Below are positions 50,890 to 63,250 of a stretch of DNA of 64,000 bases, piece after piece. The notes beneath the pieces are model-generated. The model was not told the origin of the DNA, ran no database searches, and was given only the letters and a program-made list of their open reading frames with translations. The position numbers were made by a program, and so were the translations under genes. The first letter of the stretch is position 1; each line of letters begins with the position of its first letter. The DNA comes from Lepus europaeus (taxonomy: Eukaryota > Chordata > Mammalia > Lagomorpha > Leporidae). The DNA is taken from positions 78,148,253 to 78,212,252 of the forward strand of contig NC_084836.1 in assembly GCF_033115175.1 (NCBI RefSeq), written 5' to 3'.

Positions 50890-50978
50890 AGGTCTATCAC
50901 TTGAACCAGTGCTCATATGGGATGCTGGCGTTGGTGTTGTAGGCATGGCTTAACCCTCTGCGCCACAGCGCCAGCCCC
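50890..50978 (-). mobile_element. C-repeat SINE head fragment
   Basis: ccagtgctcatatgggatgc to cgccacagcgccagcccc; only the reversed head remains. Confidence 0.8.
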
Positions 50979-51733
50979 ACAAGGGAGGCTGGCATTTGAA
51001 CTAGAGGTCTTTGCAAAGCACATGTCCTCCCCCATGTGGTGTGCATCGTCCAATCATGGAGGACCTGCAAAGAGCAAAGAGGTGGGCAAGGCAGAAGTGC
51101 CCTTGGCATTCCAGGTTCTCACACCTTCACACTGCACTGGAATCCACTGGAATGTGCTGGAACCCACTGGAACCCACTCTGCAGCTCTTAGTCTCTGAGC
51201 CACACCTCTGCCTTGCGGATTGCTTGTTGAGCGGATCCTCAGCCACTGCAATTGTGGGAGACAGCACTTTGTGTCCGACCCTCTACGGAGGGAGCCACCT
51301 GGTGCTGTACAGGAAGGTGGGGCTTGAACCTCAGGGGTGTGGGGCAGGGGCAATGGCTGGGAAGTGCAGGATCATGTGGGGCCAGGGTGGGGCAGCCCCA
51401 AGGGGCTCATGGATTTAAGGGATTGGGGATATACGTGACATTCTTGGAGGGTGCTCAGACATTAAGCCAATGGTTGGCCAGGGCTGGGGACTCCCTTGGG
51501 TCTCCTGCCTCCCCTAAGAAGACGGTTACTTTCTTCCAGGGCCAAGGGGACAGAGGAGACAGAGGGGCAGAAGATGGGTAACCTCCCCTCCTTACAGCAC
51601 AGTCGCCACTGAATACAAGCGGGGAGTCTCTGTTCCCGCCACTCTTTCTTGGAGCTGTGCTTGCTGCTTGGGAATGAACTCCGTAATTTGGAACTCAGAT
51701 CAGAGGATACTTTGTTTTAAAGAACTGGGGTGA

Positions 51734-52058
51734 AGCCGGCGCCGCGGCTCAATAGGCTAATCCTCCGCCTTGCGGTGCCGGCACACCGGGTTCTAGTCCC
51801 GGTCGGGGCACCAATCCTGTCCCGGTTGCCCCTCTTCCAGGCCAGCTCTCTGCTGTGGCCAGGGAGTGCAGTGGAGGATGGCCCAAGTACTTGGGCCCTG
51901 CACCCCATGGGAGACCAGGAGAAGCACCTGGCTCCTGCCATCGGATCAGCGCAGTGCGCCGGCTGCAGCACGCCATCCACGGCGGCCATTGGAGGGTGAA
52001 CCAACGGCAAAAAGGAAGACCTTTCTCTCTGTCTCTCTCTCTCACTGTCCACTCTACC

Positions 52059-52087
<29 letters not shown>
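51734..52087 (+). mobile_element. C-repeat SINE, younger GC-rich type, with target duplication
   Basis: Head agccggcgccgcggctcaat, a poly(A) tail of about 27, flanked by aactggggtga at 51723-51733 and 52088-52098. Confidence 0.94.
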
Positions 52088-52089
<2 letters not shown>

Positions 52090-52257
52090 CTGGGGTGAGA
52101 ATAGTGGCAAACTTGTCATGATGTGCTGACCGCAGCTGCTCCCACGTGGCAATTTTTTGTTTTGCTCCAAACCCAATGCCTTTGTTCAAGATTCTGAGTA
52201 AAAGGCTGCTATTATGGTCTTTTTTTTTTAAATTGCTTTATTTTCTTGTAGTTGAAT

Positions 52258-52372
52258 TTTTTAAAGATTTATTTATTCATTTGAATGAGTTACAGAGAGA
52301 GAGGAGGAGAGGCAGAGAAAGAGAAAGAGAGAGAGAGAGAGAGAGATCCTTTATCTGCTGGTTCACTCCCCA

Positions 52373-52410
<38 letters not shown>

Positions 52411-52651
52411 TTTATCTGCTGGTTCACTCCCCAGATGACCACAATGGCTGGAGCTGGGTCGATCCGAAGCCAGGAGCCAGGAAATTCTTCCAGGTCTCCC
52501 ACATGGGTGCAGAGGGCCAAAGACCTGGGCCATCTTGTACTGCTTTCCCAGGCCATAGCAGAAAGCTGGATCAGAAGTGGAGCAGCCAGGGCCCAAACCA
52601 GCGCCCATATGTGATGCTGCGGCTCCACTGGCTATGCCAAAGTACTGGCCC
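52258..52651 (-). mobile_element. C-repeat SINE with a duplicated GA/tail-proximal block
   Basis: The block GA-run plus gatcctttatctgctggttc occurs twice (about 52,318-52,376 and 52,377-52,437). Confidence 0.92.
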
Positions 52652-52661
52652 CTATTATGGT

Positions 52662-52740
52662 TGATTTATTTTATTTATTTGAAAGACAGGCACTTAAGGG
52701 TAGGGGCTTAAGGCCAAGGGCTTTGCCACAGCACTGGCCC
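52662..52740 (-). mobile_element. Short C-repeat derivative (both ends, body deleted)
   Basis: tgatttattttatttatttg to gccacagcactggccc in 79 bp, bordered by ctattatggt at 52652-52661 and 52741-52750. Confidence 0.75.
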
Positions 52741-52766
52741 CTATTATGGTCTTAAAAAGTGCCGAC

Positions 52767-53090
52767 AGGGGCCAGCACTGTGGTGTATTGGGCTAAACCT
52801 CTACCTGCAGCGGCAGCATCCCATATGGGCACTGGTTCTAGTCCTGGCTGCTTTTCTTCCTATCCAGCTCTCTGCTGTGGCCTGGAGGATGGACCAAGTC
52901 CTTGGGCCCCTGCACCTGCATGGGAGACTCAGAAGCAGCTCCTGGCTCCTGGCTTCGGATTGGCACAGCTCTGGCCATTGTGGCCATCTGGGGAGTGAAC
53001 CAGCATATGAAAGACCTCTCTCTTTGTCTCTGTCCCTTCTGTCTGTAACTCTACCTCTCAAATGAAAAAATAAAAATAAAAAAAAAAACC
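52767..53090 (+). mobile_element. C-repeat SINE
   Basis: ggggccagcactgtggtgta to caaatgaaaaaataaaaata. Confidence 0.92.
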
Positions 53091-54272
53091 TGATGACTAT
53101 TGTTTCTGTCTGTGTACGGCTGACTCTGTCCTTTCCAGAAGTTTCTGCATGGTCCCAGGGGTGGGTTTGGTGACTTTCTCCAGGGAGCTGAGGACACGGA
53201 GGTCAGGTGCTGTGGGAGGGACCGTGGCATTCCCCTCATGGCAGTGTGACTTGGGAGGGGCTGCTGTGCTGGACTGTGTGTGCACCCCAAGCCCCCTTTC
53301 CTACACAGCTGCAGGTTAGAGTTGGCCCCAGGAGCCCCTGCAGCACCCTCGAGGTGCCTGTGGCCCCCTCTGTGCACACAGCCTGTCCTCCCCACCCACC
53401 CTGCTGGCCAGCAGCAGCACGCGCTGCTCCAAATTCTCCACATGTCCCTCTGCCCGTCGCTGGCTGGTCCTCTCCCTGGGGGTGTGGCCCCGAGAGGACT
53501 CTGGGCAGCAGGAGGTCCAGCAGGGAGCAGGGAGAGAGGCAGGGCTCTGGGCTGCTGGAGAGGAAGTCCCCTGGCTGTCAGATCACAGCCCTGGGAAAGA
53601 GCAGCGTCTACACTGCGCCTTCTTTCCCTTCGGAGCCTGACCTGGTGGCATCACTACCTGCTGCCTTGGCACCTGCCTCCTCCTGCACAGGCTGGGATGG
53701 AGTACAATGTGGTGGGCACGGCCGGCAAATCAGTGTCCTGACCACAGACCGGCAGTGACAGGAAAGCAGGCATGGGTGCACGGGTGTGAGGAGGAGGGGG
53801 AGACGCAGCCTCCCTCAGTTCACCCCAGAGAACCAAACCCGGAGGCCAGACTGGGAGATGCTCGGGCAGGGAATGGAACCCCTACCGTCGTCAGTCTCCT
53901 CATCTGTGAAATGGGAATAATAACGATAACCAGTAGCTGCCTCCTGGTGGCAGAGCGCGTTCAGGCAGAGAGAGAAATCAGTCCCAGACCTGGCCGAGCC
54001 CAGGTGAGGCCTCAGAGCTGGACCCCTCTCAGCTGTTGTATCAAGACAAGATGGACAAGGAAACACCCCGAATGTTTCTGGACTATATACGTCCAGCTCA
54101 AGGCACTTTTCACACAGTGAGACCTGCACCCACATGGAGGAGATTGTGACCAGCCCCACGATGGCCCCCTTGAGCCTCCACCCAGACAACCCCACAAGTG
54201 TGACCCCTATCTGGGTTCTAGCAGCAAAGATGGTGTTTTGGTTGTTGAACCTGATATAAAATGACTCACCCT

Positions 54273-54570
54273 CAAGGCTGGTGTTGTGGCGTAGTGAGTA
54301 AAGCCACTATCTGCAATGCTGGCATCCTGTATGGGCGCTGGTTCATATCCTGTCTGCTCCACTTCTGATCCAGCTCCCTGCTAATGCACCTGGGAAAAGC
54401 AGTGGAAGGTGACCCATGTGCCACCCACATGGGAGACCCGGAGGAAGCTCCTGGCTCCTGGCTTCAGTCTGGTCCAGAACTGGCCTTTGGGGCCACCTGG
54501 GGGAGTGAACCAGTGGATGGAAGATCTCTCTGCTCCCCATCCAGCAACTCTGCTTTTCAAAATAAAAACA
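54273..54570 (+). mobile_element. C-repeat SINE
   Basis: aaggctggtgttgtggcgta to cttttcaaaataaaaacag. Confidence 0.9.
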
Positions 54571-54893
54571 GGGGCTAGTGCTGTGGTGTCATAGGCTAAG
54601 CCTCCACCTGTGGTGCCGGCATTCCATACGGATGCTCCTCTTCTGATCCAGCTCCCTGCTAATGGCCTGGGAAAGCAGTGGAAGAGGGCCCAAGTGCTTA
54701 GGCCCCTGCACCTGCATGGAGAAACAGAAGTTCCTGGCTCCTGGCTTTGATCAGCTCAGCTCTGGCTGTTGTGACAATTTAGGGAGTGAACCAGTGGATG
54801 GAAGCTCTCTCTGTCTTTCCCTCTCTAATTTTACCTCTCCAATAAATAAATAAAATCATTAAGAAAAAAATACATACATAAAAAAAAAAAAAG
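54571..54893 (+). mobile_element. C-repeat SINE, head-to-tail with the previous copy
   Basis: ggggctagtgctgtggtgtc to aataaataaataaaatcatt; inserted directly at the tail of its neighbour. Confidence 0.9.
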
Positions 54894-55980
54894 AGCACCA
54901 GGGCACACCCTGCGTCTGCCGCCTTTCCCTCAGCATCACGGTTTCATGCTGGGTCTGCATGTGGTTGTAGATGCCTGCTCTCCCAGGGATGGGGCCTTGC
55001 AGGGTGAGTAGGCCACCATCTATATTAATCTGCTCTACTTGTGATGGGCATTCGTGCTGCTGCAGACAGCCTGGTAACAGGGCGTGCCTGGCCCAGCAGT
55101 GCCCACACCATGGGATCTTGCAGGAAATACAGATCCTGCCCCACATCTGCAGAATGAGGAATGACTGTGGTCCCAGCCTAGCCCGGCCAGTATGGGAGCT
55201 GGGCAGGAGACCAGAGCCTCCCCAGGTTCCAGATCTCACATGGACGAACACCCCTGATCAGCCCAACGGTGCCAGCTGACATGTGGGATACCAGCACTGC
55301 CCAAGTTGGGCGTGGCACAGCACTTTTGTAGGGTAGGCCCTTGGCCCATACCAGAGGTGGCTTCCGCCCTGCTGGTGGGGGACAGGTGGGCTTAGGAGGC
55401 TGAGCAGGGCTGGAGCAGGGAGAGGCGAGGCGATGACTGGGAGGTGCACTGGGTAGGGGGTAGAGAAGCGAGGAGGAGCAGTGAGGAGCAGCTGTGGACA
55501 GTGCAGCCCTGATTAACACTTGGCCTTGACCTCAACCCCCATTTAGGAAGAGAATTTGTTTCACCCCTGAAAGTTCTCAGGTCCCTTCCATCCCCGACCC
55601 TCAAGCAATGCTGATCTGCGGCAGGTTTTCCTTTTGGATAACTTCCCCTAAGTAGAAGGAATCGCACTTGGCAAGTGGTCCTTGGAATCTGGCTGCTTCT
55701 GCTCAGCCTGACTCCTAGCTCTGGCCATGTGGCTGGGGACACTCACGGGGAGTCGTGTCCCACTGGGTGGCTGGCCCGCCCTCTCTGGACTGTGACACCT
55801 CAGGTTTCTGGAGCACATTTGTCTGAAGTCTTTTCTGTGCAACTGGCTTTTCATATGGGAGCAGAATTGCCATCCTGGGGGTGAAGGGTACATGGCACTT
55901 GATAAGCAACATCCAAGCTGCTTGTCCAAGTGGCAGCCCCACGTTCTGTCCTCCAAGCAGGTGTGAGAATTCTTCCATGT

Positions 55981-56302
55981 TGCCGGCGCCGTGGCTCAAC
56001 AGGCTAATCCTCCGCCTTGCGGCGCTGGCACACCGGGTTCTAGTCCCGGTCGGGGCACCGATCCTGTCCTGGTTGCCCCTCTTCCAGGCCAGCTCTCTGC
56101 TGTGGCCAGGGAGTGCAGTGGAGGATGGCCCAAGTGCTTGGGCTCTGCACCCCATGGGAGACCAGGAGAAGCACCTGGCTCCTGCCATCGGAACAGCGCG
56201 GTGCGCCGGCCGCAGCGCGCTACCGCGGCGGCCATTGGAGGGTGAATCAACGGCAAAAAAGGAAGACCTTTCTCTCTGTCTCTCACTGTCCACTCTGCCT
56301 GT

Positions 56303-56338
<36 letters not shown>
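55981..56338 (+). mobile_element. C-repeat SINE, younger GC-rich type, with target duplication
   Basis: Head tgccggcgccgtggctcaac, poly(A) of more than 30, flanked by gaattcttccatgt at 55967-55980 and 56339-56352. Confidence 0.95.
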
Positions 56339-56340
<2 letters not shown>

Positions 56341-56621
56341 ATTCTTCCATGTCTTCACCGGCGCATGGTCAGAATGACGAAGAGCCCGGAGCAGTCTAGC
56401 TGGCAAAGTGGCCTCGTGCTGCATCTGTGATGAGAGAGCTGGCTGCAGCTGGAGGGCAGGACGTGCAGCCTGGTCTGGGCTTGCCCTGGGTCCCTTAAAC
56501 TCAAATCTCCTAGTTGGCGTCCCAGCGTGAGCACGTTTTAAAGCCGTCCAGCTGTGGTTGCTGAGGAGGTCAAATATCACCTGGCTGAGAGGGAAGCACC
56601 TGGTGCATGGAGGTACTGCTG

Positions 56622-56712
56622 GCTGACATTAGCAGGGAGCTGGGTCGGAAGCGGAGCAGCCAGGATGCACCCCAGTGCTTCTGTGTGGGATGCCTGCGTC
56701 ACAGGTGCACCA
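56622..56712 (-). mobile_element. C-repeat SINE fragment
   Basis: gacattagcagggagctggg to cctgcgtcacaggtgcac; reversed head half. Confidence 0.65.
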
Positions 56713-57794
56713 TAGTTCTCCAGGTTCCTACTAGTATCTGATTGGGCATAATTTCACCTTCATACACCCCTGGAGGAAGTCAGCTATTGGATTTTTATGT
56801 CAGACAGTTGCATCCCCCTCCTGCCTTCTTCCAGTGCCTTGTAGATGTGTGATGCACCCCCCTGGCATTGTACAAAAAAAAAAAAAAAATCAGAATGTCT
56901 GCAATTCGCAGAAGAGAGTATGTCCCTATGGTGGAGTTTGTCGAAATCTGCTAAAGACCAGACTCTGTCCACGCCGGCTCCGCCTGTCCTCTGAATGCCT
57001 CTCTGGCCGGTCCTCCCAGGAGGACCAAGCAGTGACTGGCCCCTGGGCCCATTCATGGCGCCCCCTTCTGCCCCCAGGGGAGCACGTGTGCAGTTGGCAA
57101 GGGTGCAGATGAATAAACCCAGCAGCCGCACAGGCGCCATGCCTGCAAGATCCAACTGCAGGAGAAGGTGGGGAAGCTGCCGTTGGTTCTGTCCTCCCTC
57201 AGTCATTAGCTTAATTGTTGTTCATTTAGAGGAACAGAGCAGACTGAAACAAGAAGACTGGGATAGAGTTCACGCACATCGAAGCGGTTTGCTAAACAAG
57301 GCTCCCAGTAAATGCTTCTTGGCTTCTGCTTGGGCTGAGGCTGCAGTCCTGTCATACACAGCGGGAACGCAGCAGGGAAGTCACCCCAGCCCTGCTCCAA
57401 ATGCCTTTTGTGGATGCAGCAGGGAACAAAGGAGGGCCTCGGCTTTCAGGTCCTCTGCACAGGTGCTGGGGGTGGGCTCAGTTTTGAGCGGGGAATCTCC
57501 AAGCTGAGAGAATGGAGCACTGTTCGCAGATGTTCTAAGGGATTTGCACATCTGGAGATAAGCACACACGGCGCGCACCCCTGAGAGGATGTTTGCCTCA
57601 TACTCAGAGGAGCGCCGTGGAGAGGGTGGGCCGTGAGCTCCCTGGCTACCAACTCCAGACGATGCCTCTTCCTCAAGCCAACGACTCCTGTGGCAGGGCC
57701 TTGGGAAGAGTCAAGACAGCCTTCATGATTTGTGGGGCAACATTCCAAAGTCCTCTCTTCTGGGTATTTTGAAATACACAATGCATTTTTTTTT

Positions 57795-58150
57795 TAAATT
57801 TTTTTAATTTTATTTTTATTTTTTGACAGGCAGAGTGGACAGTAGAGGGAGACAGAAAGAAAGGTCTTCCTTTTTGCCGTTGGTTCACCCTCCAATGGCC
57901 GCCGCGGTAGGCGCGCTGCGGCCGGCGCACCGCGCTGTACCGATGGCAGGAGCCAGGTGCTTCTCCTGGTTTCCCATGGGGTGCAGGGCCCAAGCACTTG
58001 GGCCATCCTCCACTGCACTCCCTGGCCACAGCAGAGAGCTGGCCTGGAAGAGGGGCAACCGGGACAGGATCGGTGCCCCGACCGGGACTAGAACCCGGTG
58101 TGCCGGCGCCGCAAGGTGGAGGATTAGCCTGTTAAGCCACGGCGCCGGCT
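57795..58150 (-). mobile_element. C-repeat SINE, younger GC-rich type, with target duplication
   Basis: Reversed copy ending aagccacggcgccggct; cacaatgcattttttttt at 57777 and 58151 flanks it. Confidence 0.94.
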
Positions 58151-58282
58151 CACAATGCATTTTTTTTTAAACTTCAGTCACCCTGTCATGCAGAGCACTG
58201 GACTTCAAATCTCCTGTCTGTGTATAACTTGGTGCCTGGTGGCCAATCTCTCGCTCTCCAGCCTCTGATAACTACTACTCTT

Positions 58283-58590
58283 TTTTTTTTTTTTTTTTTT
58301 TTGGACAGGTAGAGTTATAGACAGAGAGAGAGAGAGAGAGAGAGAGAAAGGTCTTCCCTCCGTTGGTTCACTCCCCAAATGGCCACTTTGGCTGGTGCTG
58401 CACCAATCTGAAGCCAGAAGCCAGGGGCTTCCTCCTGGTCTCCCATGCGGGTGCACAGGCCCAAGCACTTGGGCCATCCTCCACTGCCCTCCCGGGCCAC
58501 AGCAGAGAGCTGGCCTAAAGAGGGGCAACCGGGACTAGAACCTGGCATCGCAGACAGAGGATTACCCAAGTGAGCCACGGCGCTGGCCCC
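58283..58590 (-). mobile_element. C-repeat SINE, younger type, with target duplication
   Basis: T-run, gtagagttatagacagagag, and reversed head; aactactactctt at 58270-58282 and 58591-58603. Confidence 0.93.
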
Positions 58591-58611
58591 AACTACTACT
58601 CTTAAATTGCC

Positions 58612-58765
58612 AACTTTTTCAGATTCTACATGGAAGTGAGGCTACGTGGCGTTTGTCTTTCTGTGTCTGGCTCAATTCACTTCATTGTCTTCCAGGTTCA
58701 CGCATGTGGTCACAAATGGCAGGATTCTATTCAGTATAGACAACTGAATAGTATAGACCAAGTAT
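58612..58765 (-). mobile_element. Old L1 fragment
   Basis: cagattctacatggaagtga, gtctttctgtgtctggctca and gtggtcacaaatggcaggat match the antisense of the L1 3' end region. Short and non-coding. Confidence 0.5.
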
Positions 58766-59277
58766 AGACAGCACAGTTTTGTTCACTTGAGAGGGAGGGG
58801 GCAAGCAGAAGCAAGCCGTGGGCAAGCTGCATAAATACCATGATTTGGCCACCCCACCTGGGTTTCCACCTGTGGGTTCCCAGACAGATGCCTGGGGCCA
58901 GGACCAGCCTCCTGGGGGTGTGACCTGTGCAGTCTCAGAGGGCACAGAAAGGCCCCACGGTCAGCTTAATGCTCTGTTGTGATCATCTTAAAGTTTTTCA
59001 TGTTTTTTTTTTTTTTTCCCCACAGCCAAAGTGAATTTATTCAAGGGAAAATAAATTCACAGAGCTGGTTAACTGCCAATGAGCACATGACAGACAGCTG
59101 GTCTGATTCTTTGTAATTTTTCATTTTGCCCTGGGCCCACTCTGCAGATGAAGTAACTGACTTGGCCTAAGCCAGTGGTTAGGAGGAATCTGACTCTGGG
59201 TTTTGTGGACCTGAGAGAAAAGCACACGATATCTGGACTCAGCCCTATGGACTGGATCTTAGAAATCCAGACACCTG

Positions 59278-59557
59278 GGGGCTGGCGCTGTGGTGTAGTG
59301 GCTAAAACTGCCGCCTGCAATGTCAGCATCCCATATCGGTGCTGGTTCAAGTCCCAGCTGCTCCACTTCTCATCCAGCTCTCTGCTATGGCCTGGGAAAA
59401 CAGTAGAAGATGGCTCAAGTCCTTGGGCACCTGTGCCCTCATGGGAAACCTGGAAGAAGCTCCTGGCTCCTGGCTTTGGATCGACGCAGCTCCGGCTGTT
59501 GCAGCCAACTGGGGAGTGAACCAGTGGATGGAAGACCTCTCTCTCTCTGCCTCGCCT
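59278..59557 (+). mobile_element. C-repeat SINE lacking its A-rich tail
   Basis: gggggctggcgctgtggtgt to gacctctctctctctgcct; it then runs into unique sequence. Confidence 0.88.
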
Positions 59558-59930
59558 CTCCTGACTGGCCACGTGATTCTCTCTCCGCACCTGCTCTGAC
59601 ACTGCCATCCTCCAGCCTCACCAGATGGACAAACCAAAGGGGTCTACTTGATTCTGGACTGTGAGTTCCCAAAACCGTGAGACGAAATCAGCTTCCTTCC
59701 CTCGTAATAGCTTCTCTCGGGTATTTTGTTAGGGTGACAGGAAGCTGACTAATGCCTCTACGTGCCAGAAAATTCTCCGAGAGCAGGTGTCTTGATGGTT
59801 CCTGTCCTTGGGCTCTGAGCTTAGCACTTGATCCCAGATGAGCACCCATGCTGTGCTTTTGGAACAAACAAAACAGGGAATCTTTGTCGGAGATAGTCCA
59901 TGTTTATCATGAAAGATTGAAGATGGTGGG

Positions 59931-60266
59931 GTGGTGGTGGTGCTGTGGCGTGGCAGTTAAAGCAGTCGCCTGCAGTGCCGGCATCCTGTATGGGCACTGG
60001 TTTGAGTCCAGGCTGCTCCACTTCCAACCCATGTCTTTGCTATGCCCTGGGAAAGCAGTGGATGATGGCCCAAGTCCTTGGGCCTCTGCACCTGCATGTG
60101 AGACCCGGATGAAGCTTCTGGGCTCCTGGCTTTGGATTGGCCCCATTCCAGCCATTACAGCTATTTGGGGAGTGAACCAGTGGATGGAAGACCTTTCTCT
60201 CGCCTCTAACTCTGCCTTTCAAATAAATAATTAAATAAATAAATCTTTTTTTTTAAAAAAAAAGAT
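59931..60266 (+). mobile_element. C-repeat SINE
   Basis: ggtggtgctgtggcgtggca to aaataattaaataaataaat; aaagattgaa on both sides (about 59,914 and 60,262) is the likely target duplication. Confidence 0.92.
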
Positions 60267-60544
60267 TGAATATGGATAAGCCTGTATCCTTTCTTTTTTC
60301 CCCCCCTCAAGGATCATTTTGGTGTAGCAGCTGTTTACACAGTATTTTAAAAATATTAGGCATTATAATGAATCCAAAGGTGATTTACAGGACACAGGGA
60401 CATGTGTCTAGGTTATATGCAACCATTTTATCTAAGTGACTTGAGCATCCACAGAGCTGGCACCGGTGGGAGTCCTGGAACCACACTCCCAGACCCTGTA
60501 TATGCTTGTGTGTGTGTGTTTTTGTGTGTACATGCATGAGGGGG

Positions 60545-60662
60545 GACTCCTAAAACACCATCAAAATATGCATTATGAACAATCTGCATGGATGCCAAAA
60601 TTTTTGTGACAAAATAAACTTATATTTGAATTCCATTTCCATAAAGTTTTTGAAGCCCCTCT
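60545..60662. mobile_element. Recurrent short element with imperfect terminal inverted repeats
   Basis: It begins ggggactcctaaaacaccat and ends, read in reverse complement, aggggcttcaaaaactttat. The middle has gacaaaataaacttatattt. Short, non-coding, with paired ends. Confidence 0.45.
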
Positions 60663-60700
60663 CAAATACTGATACATCTGCTTGTAAGTATGTGTTTCTG

Positions 60701-60986
60701 GGCCGGCGCTGTGGCTCAACAGGCTAATCCTCCACCTAGCGGCGCCGGCACACCGGGTTCTAGTCCCGGTCGGGGCGCCGGATTCTGTCCCGGTTGCCCC
60801 TCTTCCAGGCCAGCTCTCTGCTATGGCCCGGGAGTGCAGTGGAGGATGGCCCAAGTGCTTGGGCCCTGCACACCATGGGAGACCAGGAGAAGCACCTGGC
60901 TCCTGGCTTCGGATCAGCGCGGTGCGCCCGCCGCAGTGCGCCGGCCGCGGCAGCCATTGGAGGGTGAACCAATGGTAAAAGGAAGA

Positions 60987-61017
<31 letters not shown>

Positions 61018-61050
61018 GTCCACTCTGCCTGTCAAAAAAAAAAAAAAAAA
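60701..61050 (+). mobile_element. C-repeat SINE, younger GC-rich type, with target duplication
   Basis: Head ggccggcgctgtggctcaac; flanked by aagtatgtgtttctg at 60686-60700 and 61051-61065. CpGs are well kept. Confidence 0.95.
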
Positions 61051-61957
61051 AAGTATGTGTTTCTGACTGTGTGTGGAGAAAGAGACAAAGAGACAGACAA
61101 AAAAGCCCAGGGAATACTATAACAGGTGCGCGTGTGCCCATCCAAGTGAGCGGTATTAACAGTGGTGCCTCCTTTCTCCTCTATTCAAGGATTTCAAGGT
61201 GGTGATGACAGAGCCTCAGCTGAGTCAGGGCCTTCTGAACACCCAGGGAATGGTGTTCTTGCTTTCTTCTTTTCGTTCCTGAAACAGGAATTACAAGCAC
61301 CTTCACATGGCACCGACGTCTAGGGCTCCTGGCCAGGGGGTCTAAAGTTCTCCCATCAGATTATTTCCAGAACTATCTCCTTGATAGTGGCATCCCAGGC
61401 CCAGCCGGGAAGGTGGCTGGGGGAAGCACCTGCACCCGAGGCTGCTGTGTGCGTCTCGTGGCTGCAAGTTCTGCCTAACACGGGTGGCTACAACTCAGTA
61501 GGCTGTGTACTTAACTACAATCTCAGCGTCACGTAGAATTGAGGTATACTTTATACACTTCATGACAGCTAAAGGAGAGGCGGTGGGCACCCAAGAGAGG
61601 GCTGTTGCTATGGATACCTGTCTGTGAGTGACAGACGTTGGGAGCAGTCATCAGGCCTATGCTTTGGACTTAGAGAAATAGAATTAACACAGCGTGCACC
61701 ACCGTGAAAACACCACATGACAGGTCCTGCCCTTTCTGCACCCTGCAGCGTGTCCCCAGCACGGTTGGCACAGGCAGCGTCTTTTCACAAAAGTCCAGTC
61801 AGACGATCTCTCTGCGAAGCTCTCGTGGAGTGCTCACCTGCTCACAGAGCACCTGCCCGTAGTGCTGTAGTTTCTAGGGCCTGGGATGTGTTGTCTGTGG
61901 AGGTGCTACTGCTGGCCTGCCTCGTGCCCTTCCCATATCTCTGCTGTTCTTGCTTTC

Positions 61958-62568
61958 AATTTTTTTTTTTTTTCAATTTGAGAGAGAGAGACAGGGAGGG
62001 AGGGAGAAAGACAGAGAGGGAGGGAGAGGGAGAGCTTCATCCATTGATTCACTCCCAAACTGCCCACAGTGGTCAAGGCCAGGAGATTGGAACCCAATGC
62101 AGGTCTTCCAGGCCAATGGCAGGGGAACCAACACTTGAACCATCTGTACGGCCTCCTAGGGTCTGCATTAGCAGGAGGCCAGGGTCAGGAGCTGAATCCA
62201 GGTGCTCTGATGTGGGACACAAGCGGGTTTTTTTGTTTGTTTGCTTTTTTAAAGATTTATTTATTTGAAAGGCAGAGTTAAGAGAGAGTGAGGTCTTCCA
62301 TCCGCTGGTTTACTCCCCAAATGGGTGCAATGGCCAGAGCTGTGCCAATAGGAAGCCAGGAGCCAGGAGCTTCTTCCAGGTCTCCCACGAAGGTGCAGGG
62401 GCCCAAGAAGTTGGGCCATCGTCTACTGCTTTCCCAGGCCACAGCAGAGAGCTGAGCATCGAACCAGTGCCCACAAGGGATGCCAGCACTACAGGGGTGG
62501 CTTTACCCGCTACACCACAGCGCTGGCCCTGACACGGGTGTTTTAACCACTAGGCTAAACACCCACTC
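61958..62568 (-). mobile_element. Old C-repeat SINE split by a later copy
   Basis: A diverged reversed copy runs from the T-run at 61,958 to about 62,226 and resumes at 62,530-62,568 (gtgttttaaccactaggcta). Confidence 0.75.
62227..62529 (-). mobile_element. C-repeat SINE nested in an older one
   Basis: tttttaaagatttatttatt to cacagcgctggccc, inside the older reversed SINE. Confidence 0.9.
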
Positions 62569-62659
62569 CCTGGAGTCCTCCTGTACCGCACTTAAACACA
62601 TCCCATTTCTCAGGGGCTCACCAAGTGGGCCTCATGGCAGACTAACATCATTTCTGCCT

Positions 62660-63250
62660 GCAGCGTGTGCCTCCGGGAGCTGCTCGCTCACGAAGGAAGA
62701 AATTTCCCGCCCGGCGCCCCAGCCCCATCCTGGCCTCTGGCTGCTGTCACCGCGGTGACATCTGGCTCCCCTCCCTTTTCCCTGCAGAGCGGGGTCCAGC
62801 CCTTCCTCGGCTGATTCAGGAAGTCAACCCGCCCCGCCCCGCCCCGCCCACAGCCCCGGTGCAGCTGAGGCTTAAGGTCCGGGTGTGGCCCGCCTGCCCT
62901 GGCTCGAGCTCTCACATCCCCAGAGGCCTGGCGCCCTTCCCGTTGGTGCCACCACTCCCAGCACCTGCCCCGAGCATCGGCCCCCCGCCACCCCCGAACG
63001 CTGAGACTTTATGTAGGGACCAGCGCCGTGGGCTCCAGGCCACACGGTGCGGGGACAGTCAGGCCAAGATGGGGGTGTGTGAACCGTCCCAGGCACACCC
63101 TGCCCACACGGGTGCAGGGCTGTCAGCCTCAGGGGCGGGGCCCGGGAGAGGAGGCGCCTGGTTTTTATCCTGGGCATGGGTCTCCTGGTTCCGAGGCCCA
63201 TGCCCTGGGGAGGGGGCGCTCTGCAGGCCCCCCTGCGACTGGGGCTGAGC
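62660..63250. promoter_or_regulatory. CpG-rich cluster with tandem GC boxes
   Basis: It contains an E2F-type TTTCCCGC (62703-62710), four head-to-tail GC boxes (cccgccccgccccgcc... at 62829-62850) and many CpGs. It resembles a TATA-less promoter, but no gene is recognisable on either side. Confidence 0.4.

Larger units (their letters stand above)
46800..62650. other. Distal region without a recognised gene
   Basis: Apart from the repeats listed, the stretches 47,580-48,800, 49,400-50,340, 51,000-51,720, 53,090-54,270, 54,900-55,960, 56,360-57,770 and 61,070-61,950 contain no reading frame or splice-bounded exon that I recognise. Non-coding transcripts cannot be excluded. Confidence 0.6.
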
